From the NCBI RefSeq assembly GCF_900115055.1, contig NZ_FOVD01000003.1, forward strand, positions 248,001 to 312,000: a stretch of DNA of 64,000 bases, in the 5' to 3' direction. The first letter of the stretch is position 1; each line of letters begins with the position of its first letter. The notes under the pieces were generated by a model. The model had not been told where the DNA came from. It made no database searches and worked only from the letters and a program-made list of their open reading frames with translations. Shown here piece by piece: positions 1-8,757 of the stretch. The DNA comes from Chryseobacterium oleae. Its GTDB lineage: Bacteria > Bacteroidota > Bacteroidia > Flavobacteriales > Weeksellaceae. The position numbers were made by a program, and so were the translations under genes.

Positions 1-52
1 CTCTTCCTGTAAAATCAGCATACTGTTTCAATGCTTTTAAGTACCATTTCAT
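1..52 (-). CDS. DUF805 family membrane protein (N-terminal fragment)
   Basis: Only the first 17 codons are inside the window; the gene runs off the left edge. The start ATG is at 52-50 and the peptide reads MKWYLKALKQYADFTGR, the characteristic opening of DUF805 inner-membrane proteins, which are small multi-pass proteins of unknown function. The rest cannot be judged. It is divergent from the next gene. Confidence 0.6.
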   Translation of the reverse strand, partial: MKWYLKALKQYADFTGR

Positions 53-223
53 AGTTTTTGTTTTTTTTAATAGGGGCCAAAAATAAAGATTTTTTTCAGA
101 TTTGCAACTACTTTTTATTTTTATTAGGTCTAACTAAAAACCTCGTTCCATAAAAGCAATCCCTAAAACACATCAGCGATTAAAAAACAGGAAATGAAAT
201 AATTCTATATTTTGTTTATGGAG

Positions 224-262
224 AACCTGCGCGAAGTCTTCGACTTCGCGCAGGTTTTTTTT
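224..262 (+). terminator. strong hairpin with T-tract
   Basis: A perfect 15-bp inverted repeat (224-238 and 242-256, loop TTC) is followed by eight T on the plus strand, so it has the form of a rho-independent terminator. No plus-strand gene is visible upstream inside the window: 53-223 is AT-rich and I see no coding sequence in it. Either a small RNA is transcribed there or the hairpin insulates the divergent promoters. Confidence 0.6.
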
Positions 263-296
263 GCTATTCTTCAATTTTTTTACTACTTTTAGTCAT

Positions 297-304
297 TAAA
301 TTTG
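297..304 (+). promoter_or_regulatory. -7 box (TAAATTTG) of the 350-1039 genes
   Basis: TAAATTTG matches the Bacteroidetes TAnnTTTG -7 consensus exactly. No TTG stands at the usual 17-23 bp upstream. Its position rules out the upstream TTG at 302 as the start codon and favours the ATG at 350. Confidence 0.5.
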
Positions 305-349
305 ATCAGAGATCATTACTTTTCTCAATATGATAAAAAACGCAAGGAA

Positions 350-667
350 ATGAAGTTAATATTGTCATGCTCATTATTACTGTTTTGCACAATGACTTTC
401 GCCCAGCAGAAAGAAAACAGAAAACAAATCTTTCCAAAGACAGATACTGCGAAGGTCCTCAATATGAAAGGGCTTAAAGAAATACAGACCAGGATCAATA
501 CCGATTATAAACAGCAGTATAAAACGCTCGTTGCCACACCAAAAGACACATCACTGTATATGGCGTTAAAAGAAGCCAAACGGGATCACTCAAAATACAG
601 GATACTCAACAGTGTAGCCCCTGAAAAATCAATACCAGACACAAAAAAGGCACAGCCTACCAAATAA
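350..667 (+). CDS. small secreted protein of unknown function
   Basis: A 105-residue protein beginning MKLILSCSLLLFCTMTFAQQ, a clear Sec signal peptide with probable cleavage after TFA. The mature part is short, lysine- and glutamine-rich, with no motif I recognise. The ATG at 350 is preferred over an in-frame TTG at 302 because the signal peptide starts there, AAGGA precedes it, and a -7 box overlaps the upstream codon. The YegP-like gene follows after 36 bp with no terminator between, so the two are probably co-transcribed. Confidence 0.6.
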   Translation: MKLILSCSLLLFCTMTFAQQKENRKQIFPKTDTAKVLNMKGLKEIQTRINTDYKQQYKTLVATPKDTSLYMALKEAKRDHSKYRILNSVAPEKSIPDTKKAQPTK

Positions 668-703
668 TTAAAAAAACTAATCAAACCACAAAAACCAATT
701 ACT

Positions 704-1039
704 ATGGGAAAATTTATTATCTCGAAGAGAACCGATGGTGACTTCAAATTCAATCTTAAAGCCGGAAACGGACAAGTGATCTTAACCAGTCAGGGATACA
801 GCTCAAAATCATCCTGTGAAAACGGAATAGAGTCTGTGCGCACCAATTCTCAGGACGATTCCAAATTCGAAAGAAATACGGCAAAAGACGACCGCTGTTA
901 TTTTAATTTAAAAGCAGGAAACGGACAGATCATAGGCACCAGCCAGATGTACGAATCTGAAAACGGAATGGATAACGGGATAGAATCCGTAAAAAACAAC
1001 GCTCCAGGTGCTTCTGTAGAGGATGAAACCATTATTTAA
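704..1039 (+). CDS. YegP family (DUF1508) protein
   Basis: 111 residues made of two tandem copies of the YegP/DUF1508 fold. The first has FKFNLKAGNGQVILTSQGY and ENGIESVR; the second has YFNLKAGNGQIIGTSQMY and DNGIESVK. Two-copy YegP proteins are widespread small cytosolic proteins, often stress-linked, with no established biochemical role. The assignment rests on the repeated NLKAxNGxxIxTSxxY and NGIESV motifs. A terminator follows at 1062. Confidence 0.9.
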   Translation: MGKFIISKRTDGDFKFNLKAGNGQVILTSQGYSSKSSCENGIESVRTNSQDDSKFERNTAKDDRCYFNLKAGNGQIIGTSQMYESENGMDNGIESVKNNAPGASVEDETII

Positions 1040-1061
1040 TATTCCCTAAAATAATCTCAAT

Positions 1062-1093
1062 AAAAATGTCTTATTTTTTAAGGCATTTTTTAT
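1062..1093 (+). terminator. rho-independent terminator after the YegP gene
   Basis: An AAAATGTCTTA / TAAGGCATTTT stem with one G-U pair encloses a T-rich loop and runs into a T tract. It closes the 350-1039 transcription unit. Confidence 0.7.
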
Positions 1094-1098
1094 TTTTG
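1091..1098 (+). promoter_or_regulatory. -7 box (TATTTTTG) of the HD hydrolase gene
   Basis: Exact TAnnTTTG match 20 bp before the ATG at 1119, directly on the tail of the preceding terminator. No TTG stands at the right distance upstream, so it is moderate evidence. Confidence 0.4.
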
Positions 1099-1118
1099 TA
1101 TTCTATTTTCTATTTGAA

Positions 1119-1565
1119 ATGACAAAAGAAGAAATGCTCAACAGAGCCATAAAGATAGCTGATAAAGCACACAAAGGACAAACCGACAAATACCATGCAC
1201 CCTACATTGCTCACGTGATGCGTGTCATGGAATACGGAAAAACACTCGACGAAAAGATTGTTGGCGTCCTTCATGACGTGGTAGAAGACCATCCGGAAGA
1301 GTTCAGCCTGGAATATTTAAGAACCGAAGGCTTTCCCGAATACATTATTTTTGCCATCAGCTGTCTTACCAAATTTGATCCTGAAGAAGATTACGATGAA
1401 TTCGTTAAAAGAACGGAAAGATCACCTTTGGCTGTCGCTGTAAAACTAAACGATCTCCGTGACAACATGGACCTTAGAAGAGTCAACAGAGAGCTCACTC
1501 CCAAGGATATCAAAAGATTCAATAAATACCTTAAGGCGTATCATTATCTGATAGAGAAATATTAA
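1119..1565 (+). CDS. HD domain protein, RelA/SpoT (MESH1)-like hydrolase
   Basis: 148 residues, close to the size of a stand-alone HD hydrolase domain. Visible motifs are AHKGQ near residue 18, HDVVED near residue 52 (the HD metal pair and following acidic residues) and VKLNDLRDNMD near residue 108, matching the conserved KxxDRxxN block of SpoT-type hydrolases. Such proteins bind a metal and hydrolyse (p)ppGpp or related nucleotides in the cytosol; the substrate here is inferred. No synthetase domain is present. The stop codon overlaps that of the convergent DUF2490 gene by a few bases. Confidence 0.8.
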   Translation: MTKEEMLNRAIKIADKAHKGQTDKYHAPYIAHVMRVMEYGKTLDEKIVGVLHDVVEDHPEEFSLEYLRTEGFPEYIIFAISCLTKFDPEEDYDEFVKRTERSPLAVAVKLNDLRDNMDLRRVNRELTPKDIKRFNKYLKAYHYLIEKY

Positions 1566-2278
1566 TCCGCTCCCGGGAAATCATACGTTTTTGTAGGATG
1601 ATCTGTACCATCGATATTGATGTTTAGGGCCAGATAAATAAAGTGAAGGTTTTTATTGCCTTTTGCTTCAAATTCACGCTGCCAAAGATATCCTGTCAGG
1701 ATTCCGAAATAGTCATCGATCTGATAACCGAAACCACCATATACTCTATTTCTGGCGAAAGTAGGTTTCATCGGGCTTACCAAAAAGATTTCGTCATAGG
1801 CATTCGCGAAGATAGTTCCTTTTTTGACGGTCTTTGCATTCAGGGGAACGCTGATATTCAGACGGTATCTGTAACGCATTCTTTGGGAAGCTTTGTCAAT
1901 TGCGGGCTCATAAAAAAAGCTTTTTTCGATACGAAAACGGTTTTCAAACTTCACGATTCCTTTTTTGAAATCAATCACGTCCTGTAACCAAACCCTGAAT
2001 TCCTCTCTGCTCAGACTGTGTTCTTTGTAATTCACATATCTTCCTAAACCTACAAAAGGTTTGTGATTTTTGGTCAGGTTGTAGCCTACTCCCCCTTTGA
2101 TCTCGTAATAATCCGGATAGGTGTAATCTTCGTTACCTCTGAGCTGTCCTTCTGCGTAGAGAAAAAATTTCGGATGAAACTTATAGGTTAGAGTCACTGC
2201 ATTGAAGCTGGAAACGTGGTCCTGTGCTTTTAAAAAGGTCATACTCAAAAGTAAACTCAGACTTAAAAAAAGTTTCAT
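1562..2278 (-). CDS. DUF2490 outer-membrane beta-barrel protein
   Basis: 238 residues with an N-terminal signal peptide (MKLFLSLSLLLSMTFLKAQ). Then comes a run of alternating aromatic/polar strands (FHPKFFLYAEGQLR, RMRYRYRLNISVPL, YFGILTGYLWQREF, FIYLALNINI) typical of the DUF2490 barrel family of Bacteroidetes. Function is unknown; an outer-membrane location is inferred. The start at 2278 is chosen over an upstream in-frame codon at 2332 because the signal peptide starts there and a -7 box lies at 2291-2298, between the two. Confidence 0.75.
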   Translation of the reverse strand: MKLFLSLSLLLSMTFLKAQDHVSSFNAVTLTYKFHPKFFLYAEGQLRGNEDYTYPDYYEIKGGVGYNLTKNHKPFVGLGRYVNYKEHSLSREEFRVWLQDVIDFKKGIVKFENRFRIEKSFFYEPAIDKASQRMRYRYRLNISVPLNAKTVKKGTIFANAYDEIFLVSPMKPTFARNRVYGGFGYQIDDYFGILTGYLWQREFEAKGNKNLHFIYLALNINIDGTDHPTKTYDFPGAD

Positions 2279-2290
2279 AAAAAATTTTTG

Positions 2291-2298
2291 CAAAAATA
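2291..2298 (-). promoter_or_regulatory. -7 box (TATTTTTG) of the DUF2490 gene
   Basis: Exact TAnnTTTG on the minus strand, 12 bp before the chosen start at 2278. It supports the shorter reading frame. Confidence 0.4.
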
Positions 2299-2349
2299 AA
2301 TTATTTAACAATTTGTTAATGTTAACTTTCATTCATTTCGAATTAACAT

Positions 2350-4161
2350 TTACTTAATATTGATCGTATATGAGAAGCCTAAATGGAACCATCTCTGTGG
2401 CATTTCAACTCCAAAAGCTTCTGTATATTTTGTGTTCGTCAGATTATTAATCAGCACATATACCGAGAAATCTTTTTTAGCAAAACTTAACTTCTCGTCA
2501 AGGAGATTATAAGTCCCCAGATTCATTCTTTCATTGTATCTGTAAACCAATTCATTGGTAAAATAGTTCAGGAATTTCGTCTCCAGTTTCGCCACCACCT
2601 GATGTTTCAGGTTGTCCAGAATATATCTTGAAACAAATTCATTGGATTCTTTCATTTTACTGTCCAGATAGGTGTATCCTGCGGTGTATTTTAGCCAGCT
2701 GAAAGCTCTGTGGCTTAATTCAATTTCAACTCCTTTTGTATCAATTTTCCCAACATTCTGTGCGTACCAAATCGGATCCGTCAGGCTTTTTTTAACCCAG
2801 TCGATAGAATTATTGGAATTTCTCATAAACCCGCTCACTTTTGCGAGGATTTTACTGTTCTGATATTGATATCCTACTTCAGATGAAACGGCATTTTCAG
2901 GAAGAAGGTTCTGATTTCCCTGTTCGGTTTTGCTTACATAATAAAGGTCTGTAAACGTCGGAACACGGTGAACTTTTGCAATATTTCCGTAGATTTTATT
3001 GTTCGGGTTGAAATTATATCCAATATCTAACCCCGGATAGAAAAAATTCCCTTCTTTGGAATAATTCGCCCATGAAATTCCCGGACTGATGTTCAGTTTT
3101 TTATCCAGTAATGAAAAATGATGCTCAAAGAAAACCTGTGAAACAAAACGGTTTCGCTCTCCTAAATTATTACTCGCCAGAAATTCCTTTCTCAGCTCAA
3201 CACCTACACCTGTAGTTCCCAAACCCCATTGATAGCTGGAATTCACTTCTCCACCTACATTATTCCCGATATGCATATTTCTGTAGCCATTTGGCTTATT
3301 TCTATCATAGAGATACATATCCTGACCTCTTCTCCAATAGGCATTGGAGCTTATCTTCAAATGACCAAAAGTTTGCTGATGCGCTAAACTTACGATGGAA
3401 GCCTGTGTTTCCTCATACTGTTCGGTAGCGCTTTTAGATGCATAAAAACCATTGGCCCCGAATTTCTTTTCAGAAAAACCGGCCTGCAACTTCAGATCAC
3501 CATTTTTAATGTTCAGTTTGCTTTGATAGAAAACATTTCGGATCTCGTAATCCGTATTGTACATATATCCCTGTGAAGAAGAAGTATTAGCCTGAAGAGA
3601 GTTGGAGAATTTTTCATTTCCCAACTGCGCATTGAATCCAAATCCGTAGGTTTCGTAATCTCCGCCGTCAGCACTGATCTTCACCCTTTTTCCGGGAGTT
3701 GTTTTAGTAATAATATTGATAACACCTGCATAGGCATTCTGACCGAATCTTCTGGCTGCCGGACCTTTGATGATCTCAATTCTTTCCACATCATCCATAT
3801 CCACCGGGACATTCATTGAATTGTGACCCGTTTGGGAATCGTTCATTCTGATGCCGTTCAGCAACAGCAATACCTGCTCAAAAGAACTTCCTCTGAAACC
3901 TATATCACTTTGTACGCCATTCGCTCCTCTCCTTCTGATATCCATTCCCGGAACCTGCTGAAGAACTTCATCGATACTTTTCGCCGGAGAATTGGCAATA
4001 TCTTCTTTGGTAATGACCGTTATATTCTGATTGGCACTTTTATAGGGTGTGGAGATAAATTTCCCCTGAAATTCAATATTTTCAATGTCTGTTGTCTTTT
4101 CCTGCGCCTGTGCACAAAACAGGGATCCCAATAAAAATATACTCCCAATCTTTTTGATCAT
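2350..4161 (-). CDS. TonB-dependent receptor
   Basis: 603 residues: signal peptide (to about residue 19), plug domain (about 45-155, with ITKEDIANSPAKSIDEVLQQVPGMDIRRRG and VERIEIIKGPAARRFGQNAYAGVINIIT) and a C-terminal barrel ending in an aromatic-rich strand (QRWFHLGFSYTINIK). It imports a ligand across the outer membrane using TonB energy. The size and lack of a carboxypeptidase-like N-terminal domain fit BtuB- or siderophore-type receptors rather than SusC; the ligand cannot be read from sequence. It has its own promoter at 4209-4239. The DUF2490 gene follows downstream but has its own -7 box. Confidence 0.9.
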   Translation of the reverse strand: MIKKIGSIFLLGSLFCAQAQEKTTDIENIEFQGKFISTPYKSANQNITVITKEDIANSPAKSIDEVLQQVPGMDIRRRGANGVQSDIGFRGSSFEQVLLLLNGIRMNDSQTGHNSMNVPVDMDDVERIEIIKGPAARRFGQNAYAGVINIITKTTPGKRVKISADGGDYETYGFGFNAQLGNEKFSNSLQANTSSSQGYMYNTDYEIRNVFYQSKLNIKNGDLKLQAGFSEKKFGANGFYASKSATEQYEETQASIVSLAHQQTFGHLKISSNAYWRRGQDMYLYDRNKPNGYRNMHIGNNVGGEVNSSYQWGLGTTGVGVELRKEFLASNNLGERNRFVSQVFFEHHFSLLDKKLNISPGISWANYSKEGNFFYPGLDIGYNFNPNNKIYGNIAKVHRVPTFTDLYYVSKTEQGNQNLLPENAVSSEVGYQYQNSKILAKVSGFMRNSNNSIDWVKKSLTDPIWYAQNVGKIDTKGVEIELSHRAFSWLKYTAGYTYLDSKMKESNEFVSRYILDNLKHQVVAKLETKFLNYFTNELVYRYNERMNLGTYNLLDEKLSFAKKDFSVYVLINNLTNTKYTEAFGVEMPQRWFHLGFSYTINIK

Positions 4162-4208
4162 AATAATTGCCGTTTTCGTTCTTAATCAGTTTCTTTAAAT
4201 AATGGCCT

Positions 4209-4239
4209 CAAAAGTAAGGGAGTTCCTGAAGACAGGCAA
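4209..4239 (-). promoter_or_regulatory. promoter of the TonB receptor gene (TTG-N20-TACTTTTG)
   Basis: Minus strand: TTG at 4239-4237, 20 bp spacer, then TACTTTTG at 4216-4209. Both elements match the Bacteroidetes -33/-7 consensus. It lies about 48 bp before the start codon. Confidence 0.7.
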
Positions 4240-4250
4240 ATGATAGTTAT

Positions 4251-4287
4251 CATAAAAAAGATGCAGTATGGTTATACTGCATCTTTT
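4251..4287 (-). terminator. perfect 14-bp hairpin upstream of the TonB receptor promoter
   Basis: AAAAGATGCAGTAT / ATACTGCATCTTTT with a 4-nt loop; six T follow on the minus strand (four on the plus strand). It would end the small transcript starting near 4357 and keep it from reading into the receptor gene. Confidence 0.7.
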
Positions 4288-4371
4288 AGGGAAGTAACTG
4301 TTTTATCTTTTTCTCATTAAATGTGTAACAAGATCTCTGAATAATTTTCTCATTTCTATATTACAAATTTA
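4251..4371 (-). ncRNA. candidate small transcript with 16-codon ORF and terminator
   Basis: On the minus strand a perfect -7 box TAAATTTG (4371-4364) is followed by a 16-codon ORF at 4353-4303 encoding the basic peptide MRKLFRDLVTHLMRKR. Next is a perfect 14-bp stem (4287-4274 with 4269-4256, loop AACC) running into six T: an intrinsic terminator. The unit would be about 100 nt and ends just upstream of the TonB receptor promoter. It explains a strong minus-strand terminator in a region that otherwise only separates divergent genes. It could be a small RNA, a tiny peptide gene or a remnant. It was recognised by signals only, not by homology. Confidence 0.4.
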
Positions 4372-4616
4372 TGAATACAATTTTAAATAATTTTAAAACA
4401 CAAAACAATAGCATATGGTAAAAATATAACGAAAATCATAAACCGATGAAAAATATCATGAAAATATGCCATATATATAACCTTATGACTGATAATCATT
4501 TATTCATAAATCAACCTTTTATTCCTCAACGGGTACCTCTTCTTTTCCTGTAGAAGTCAGGATAATATATTTGTATCCGGGAAATATTTAACCATCTTAT
4601 TTCCACTAAAATTTCG

Positions 4617-4624
4617 TAATTTTG
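4617..4624 (+). promoter_or_regulatory. uvrA: -7 box (TAATTTTG) of uvrA
   Basis: Exact TAnnTTTG, 48 bp before the uvrA ATG. No TTG at 17-23 bp upstream. The stretch 4372-4616 is AT-rich and holds no gene I can support. A short minus-strand frame reading GYKYIILTSTGKEEVPVEE and ending near 4520 looks protein-like but has no start codon. Confidence 0.45.
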
Positions 4625-4672
4625 TGGGTCTTATTTTTTTAAGATGCAAACAATCTTTTTCAAAGATAAAAC

Positions 4673-7465
4673 ATGGCTAAAACAATAGAAATAGATATAA
4701 AAAAACAGATCTTCGTTAAGAATGCACACCTTAACAATCTGAAGCATATAGACGTTCTGATCCCGAAAAATAAACTGATCGTGATTACAGGAGTTTCCGG
4801 AAGCGGAAAATCATCTCTGGCGTTCGATACAATTTATGCAGAGGGACAGAGAAGATATGTGGAGAGTTTAAGTTCCTATGCGCGTCAGTTTTTGGGTAAA
4901 CTTGAAAAACCAAAAGTGGATGATATTAAAGGGCTTGCCCCTTCCATTGCCATTCAGCAGAAAGTGATTTCTTCCAATCCACGTTCTACGGTAGGAACTT
5001 CTACAGAGATCTATGATTATATGAAACTTCTTTTTGCAAGGATCGGGAAAACCTATTCTCCTGTTTCCGGTGAAGAAGTGAAAAAAGACTCCGTTTCTGA
5101 TGTGATTGATTTTATCAAAGCTTCCAAAAAAGAGACTTCATTTCTATTGACGGCTCCTTTGGAATATGATGCGGATAATTTTAAAGAAGCATTAAACGTT
5201 TTAAAGCTGGCAGGTTTCACAAGACTTGAAATCAATGGTAATCTAGCCGGTATTGAAGATTTGGAAAGTTTCGGTTTTACACCGGAGAAAGGAATGATCA
5301 TTAATCTGGTGATCGACCGTTTTTCTTATGAAGAAGACGAGAACTTCCTTCAGAGATTGGCAGACTCTATTCAGATGGCGTTTTATGAAGGTCATGGTTA
5401 TTGTGCACTGAAGAATGCAGATACCGGAAAAGTAAAAGAATTTTCCAATAAATTTGAGCTGGACGGCATGGAGTTCCTTGAACCGAATGTCCATTTTTTC
5501 AGCTTTAATAATCCTTACGGAGCATGTCCTGCATGTGAAGGCTACGGAAAGGTAATCGGAATTGATGAAGATCTTGTGATTCCCAATAAAACCTTATCCA
5601 TTTATGAAGATGCTGTAGTATCCTGGAGAGGTGAAACCATGAGCGAATGGAAAAAGGCATTCATCAAAAAAGCAGAAGACTTCCCTATCCATAAGCCTTA
5701 TCATCAATTAACCAAAGAACAGAAAAACTTCCTTTGGAAAGGAGACGGAAAAAGCAGTTTCCCATCCATCAATAATTTCTTCAAAATGCTTGAAGAAAAT
5801 CTGTACAAAATTCAGTACCGTGTCATGCTTTCCCGATACAGAGGAAAAACACTCTGCCCTACCTGCGAAGGTCTGAGGCTGCGTGAAGAAACGAGCTGGG
5901 TCAAAGTAGACGGACATAATATCCAGTCGATGATTGAGCTTCCGCTGGATGAATTACATCCTTTAATCAACGGACTGAAGCTTTCTGAGCACGATCAGGA
6001 TGTGGCCAAAAGACTGTTGTACGAGATCAAAACCCGTATTGAATTTTTATTAAAAGTAGGTTTAGGCTATTTAACCATCAACAGAACATCCAACACACTC
6101 TCCGGTGGGGAAAGTCAGAGAATTAACCTTGCTACAAGTCTGGGAAGTTCCCTGGTGGGATCTATTTATATCCTGGATGAGCCTTCTATCGGTCTTCACT
6201 CAAGAGATACAGAAAATCTGATAGGAGTTTTAAAAAACCTTCGTGATCTTGGAAATACCGTAATTGTTGTAGAACACGATGAAGATGTGATGAAAGCCGC
6301 CGATTATATTATCGATATCGGTCCGGAGGCTGGTTATCTTGGGGGTGAACTGGTTTTTGCGGGAGATTATACCGATCTTAAAAACGCAGATACCCTTACC
6401 TCAAAATACCTGACCGGAAGAATGGAAATTGAAGTTCCGAAAAAGCGAAGAAAAGCCAAGGAATGGATCCATATCAAAGGAGCAAGACAGAACAATCTTA
6501 AAAATATAGACGTAGATGTACCTCTGGAAAGCCTTACGGTGATCTCAGGAGTTTCCGGAAGCGGAAAATCTACGCTGATGAAGGAAATTTTAACCAATGA
6601 CATCCAGATCCAGCTTGGAATGGGTGGCAAAAAGGGAGATTACGATTCCGTAGAATTTCCAAAAAAACTGATTAAAAATATTGAGCTGATCGACCAGAAC
6701 CCGATCGGAAAATCATCAAGATCTAACCCGGTGACTTATCTGAAAGCCTATGACGACATCAGAGATCTTTTTGCCAAGCAGAAAGTATCAAAAATGATGG
6801 GTTATAAGCCTAAGCATTTCTCTTTCAACGTAGACGGCGGAAGATGTGATGAATGTAAAGGTGAAGGAGTGATCAACGTTTCCATGCAGTTCATGGCAGA
6901 TATTGAATTGGAATGTGAGGTATGTAAAGGGACCCGTTTCAAAAGCGAAATTCTGGAAGTGAAATTCGATGAGAAAAGCATTTCCGATATTCTTCACATG
7001 ACGGTAGATGAGTCTCTGGAATTCTTTAAAGACAATAACGAAGAAAAGATTGTGACCAAACTGAGACCGCTTCAGGAAGTAGGATTAGGATATCTTCAGC
7101 TGGGACAAAGCTCTTCTACCCTTTCCGGAGGTGAGGCGCAGCGTGTGAAACTGGCTTCTTTCCTTGTTAAAGGAGTAACCACAGATAAAACTCTATTTAT
7201 CTTTGATGAACCTTCTACAGGACTGCATTTTCATGATATCCAGAAGCTGTTAAAATCATTGCAGGCTTTGATTGATCTTGGGCATTCTGTGATCGTTATT
7301 GAGCATCAGCCGGATATTATCAAATCCGCGGATTATATAATTGATATCGGGCCTGAGGCTGGAAAATATGGTGGTGAAGTTGTTTTTGCAGGCACACCGG
7401 AAGATCTGGCGAATGATAAAAAATCGCATACCGCGAAATACATTAAGGAAAAACTTGAAAACTAA
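4673..7465 (+). CDS. uvrA: excinuclease ABC subunit UvrA
   Basis: 930 residues, close to the usual 940. UvrA is the damage-recognition ATPase of nucleotide excision repair: a dimer loads UvrB on distorted DNA. Two ABC modules are complete. Module I has Walker A GVSGSGKSS (40-48), LSGGESQR (about 476) and ILDEPSIGL. Module II has GVSGSGKST (about 625), LSGGEAQR (about 815) and IFDEPSTGL. Zinc-binding Cys pairs are seen in CPACEGYG and CPTCEGLR (first) and CDECKGEG and CEVCKGTR (second). The gene stands alone between its own -7 box and terminator. Confidence 0.97.
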   Translation: MAKTIEIDIKKQIFVKNAHLNNLKHIDVLIPKNKLIVITGVSGSGKSSLAFDTIYAEGQRRYVESLSSYARQFLGKLEKPKVDDIKGLAPSIAIQQKVISSNPRSTVGTSTEIYDYMKLLFARIGKTYSPVSGEEVKKDSVSDVIDFIKASKKETSFLLTAPLEYDADNFKEALNVLKLAGFTRLEINGNLAGIEDLESFGFTPEKGMIINLVIDRFSYEEDENFLQRLADSIQMAFYEGHGYCALKNADTGKVKEFSNKFELDGMEFLEPNVHFFSFNNPYGACPACEGYGKVIGIDEDLVIPNKTLSIYEDAVVSWRGETMSEWKKAFIKKAEDFPIHKPYHQLTKEQKNFLWKGDGKSSFPSINNFFKMLEENLYKIQYRVMLSRYRGKTLCPTCEGLRLREETSWVKVDGHNIQSMIELPLDELHPLINGLKLSEHDQDVAKRLLYEIKTRIEFLLKVGLGYLTINRTSNTLSGGESQRINLATSLGSSLVGSIYILDEPSIGLHSRDTENLIGVLKNLRDLGNTVIVVEHDEDVMKAADYIIDIGPEAGYLGGELVFAGDYTDLKNADTLTSKYLTGRMEIEVPKKRRKAKEWIHIKGARQNNLKNIDVDVPLESLTVISGVSGSGKSTLMKEILTNDIQIQLGMGGKKGDYDSVEFPKKLIKNIELIDQNPIGKSSRSNPVTYLKAYDDIRDLFAKQKVSKMMGYKPKHFSFNVDGGRCDECKGEGVINVSMQFMADIELECEVCKGTRFKSEILEVKFDEKSISDILHMTVDESLEFFKDNNEEKIVTKLRPLQEVGLGYLQLGQSSSTLSGGEAQRVKLASFLVKGVTTDKTLFIFDEPSTGLHFHDIQKLLKSLQALIDLGHSVIVIEHQPDIIKSADYIIDIGPEAGKYGGEVVFAGTPEDLANDKKSHTAKYIKEKLEN

Positions 7466-7470
7466 ATACA

Positions 7471-7502
7471 AATAGAGAGCCGGATGGCTCTCTATTCTTT
7501 TA
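7471..7502 (+). terminator. terminator after uvrA
   Basis: Perfect 11-bp stem AATAGAGAGCC / GGCTCTCTATT with loop GGAT followed by CTTTT. It may also serve the convergent gene at 7517. Confidence 0.75.
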
Positions 7503-7516
7503 TAGGAACGTGACTT

Positions 7517-8158
7517 TTATTCCTTTACATTATACAGAAATGGGCTCTGCTTACTGTAAGTTTCATCCTCAATCTGGGAAACCAGAAACTCAGAAAGGTC
7601 TGCTGCGCTGATCTGTTCGCCTTTGCAATCTGTCAGATTCGTTTCTGTTCTGAAATGTTCTGAAGTCGGAATGATTAAGGGAAGTCTGACCAGAGTCCAG
7701 TCCAGATCGCTGTTGACAAGGATTTCGTATTCATCCTGCTTGTCTTTTGTGGTTTTGGGATAATTCTGGTACATCCAGTCTGTAGCCGCTTTTACCTTTT
7801 CATTCTTATGATCGAAAGGAGTGTCCACATTCAGCCCGGTGATCGCAATATATCTTTTGATCCCATGCGCATTCATCGACTGTATAATATTGTTTGTGGC
7901 ATCGGTGAATATTGATTTCTCTCCGACAGGCTGTCCTATCTTACTGATCACAGCACTGCACCCTTTAATAAGGTTATCGATAGCATTAAAATCTCTCGCA
8001 TCTCCCTTTACAATTTCAATTAAAGGATTTTGAAGGGTGAAATTTTCCGGAGTCCGGAGAAGTAATTTCATTGGATACCCTTTTTTAAGAAGTTCCTGAA
8101 CAAGATAGTTTCCGGTTTTTCCGGTTCCGCCTAGTACGGCAATGGTATTTGTTTTCAT
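7517..8158 (-). CDS. NAD(P)-binding NmrA/SDR-like protein
   Basis: 213 residues starting MKTNTIAVLGGTGKTGN: the GGTGxTG dinucleotide-binding loop comes immediately after the first strand, as in the atypical SDR / NmrA-like family. No classical YxxxK catalytic pair is evident, so it may be a redox sensor or a reductase of unknown substrate. Start 8158 is chosen because the Rossmann strand begins there and AAAGAG precedes it; an in-frame codon at 8215 would add 19 residues with no family match. It is monocistronic and convergent with uvrA. Confidence 0.75.
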   Translation of the reverse strand: MKTNTIAVLGGTGKTGNYLVQELLKKGYPMKLLLRTPENFTLQNPLIEIVKGDARDFNAIDNLIKGCSAVISKIGQPVGEKSIFTDATNNIIQSMNAHGIKRYIAITGLNVDTPFDHKNEKVKAATDWMYQNYPKTTKDKQDEYEILVNSDLDWTLVRLPLIIPTSEHFRTETNLTDCKGEQISAADLSEFLVSQIEDETYSKQSPFLYNVKE

Positions 8159-8716
8159 AATGATCTCTTTTGATAGCCATAAAATAAAGCCATAGTGAAT
8201 GATGAATAAATCCATACACTTATGGTCAGTTTTTCTTTAGCGTTAAATAAAATAATAGTAAAGTCGGGTCCAGATAATTCGGACCTTAAGGTTTCAGACG
8301 TTTAAAAATGCGCCTGAATGGGAATGATATTTATAAAGAGATGTTAATATTCCAAATGTAGTACTTAATTTTTAATTAACAAAAAATTCAACTTTTTAAG
8401 CAAAAATATAATTAAAGAACAATCACCTATTTAACGAATTCAATTTCTAGTAACAGTATAGTTAATGAATATTTTACTATCATTTCTTGAAAAGAATTAT
8501 AATTAAAAATACTCTTTCTGATGAGAATTCACTCAGACTGCATTTTTCTTAAAAAAATTGCTAAAAATTTAATTTAAACCAAATTTATCACTGTAAATAA
8601 TTATTCATTTTAAAATAACTTCAATAAACAGTATATGTACCAGATATAACCTAAATAATTGAAATTTAATTCAATACATTCAAAAATAGCTGACAAAAAA
8701 GGATAAATGAAACCAA
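8159..8716. other. AT-rich intergenic region, no gene seen
   Basis: About 560 bp of very AT-rich sequence between divergent genes. A short inverted repeat (GGTCC ... GGACC, 8267-8285) is the only structure noticed. No tRNA, terminator or convincing reading frame was found. Confidence 0.5.
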
Positions 8717-8724
8717 TACATTTG
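8717..8724 (+). promoter_or_regulatory. -7 box (TACATTTG) of the QVGIN gene pair
   Basis: Exact TAnnTTTG, 33 bp before the ATG at 8758. It lies inside the in-frame extension that begins at 8707, so it supports the downstream start. Confidence 0.5.
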
Positions 8725-8757
8725 TGTTATAACTCTTTTTTAAACAGTATATTAAGG

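Noticed and set aside
1643..1987. 114-codon plus-strand frame opposite the DUF2490 gene
   Set aside because: Antisense to a coding region with clear beta-barrel features; no promoter or start context.
4520..4582. Protein-like minus-strand frame ending GYKYIILTSTGKEEVPVEE
   Set aside because: Only 22 codons between stops and no start codon; possibly a remnant, but not supportable as a gene.
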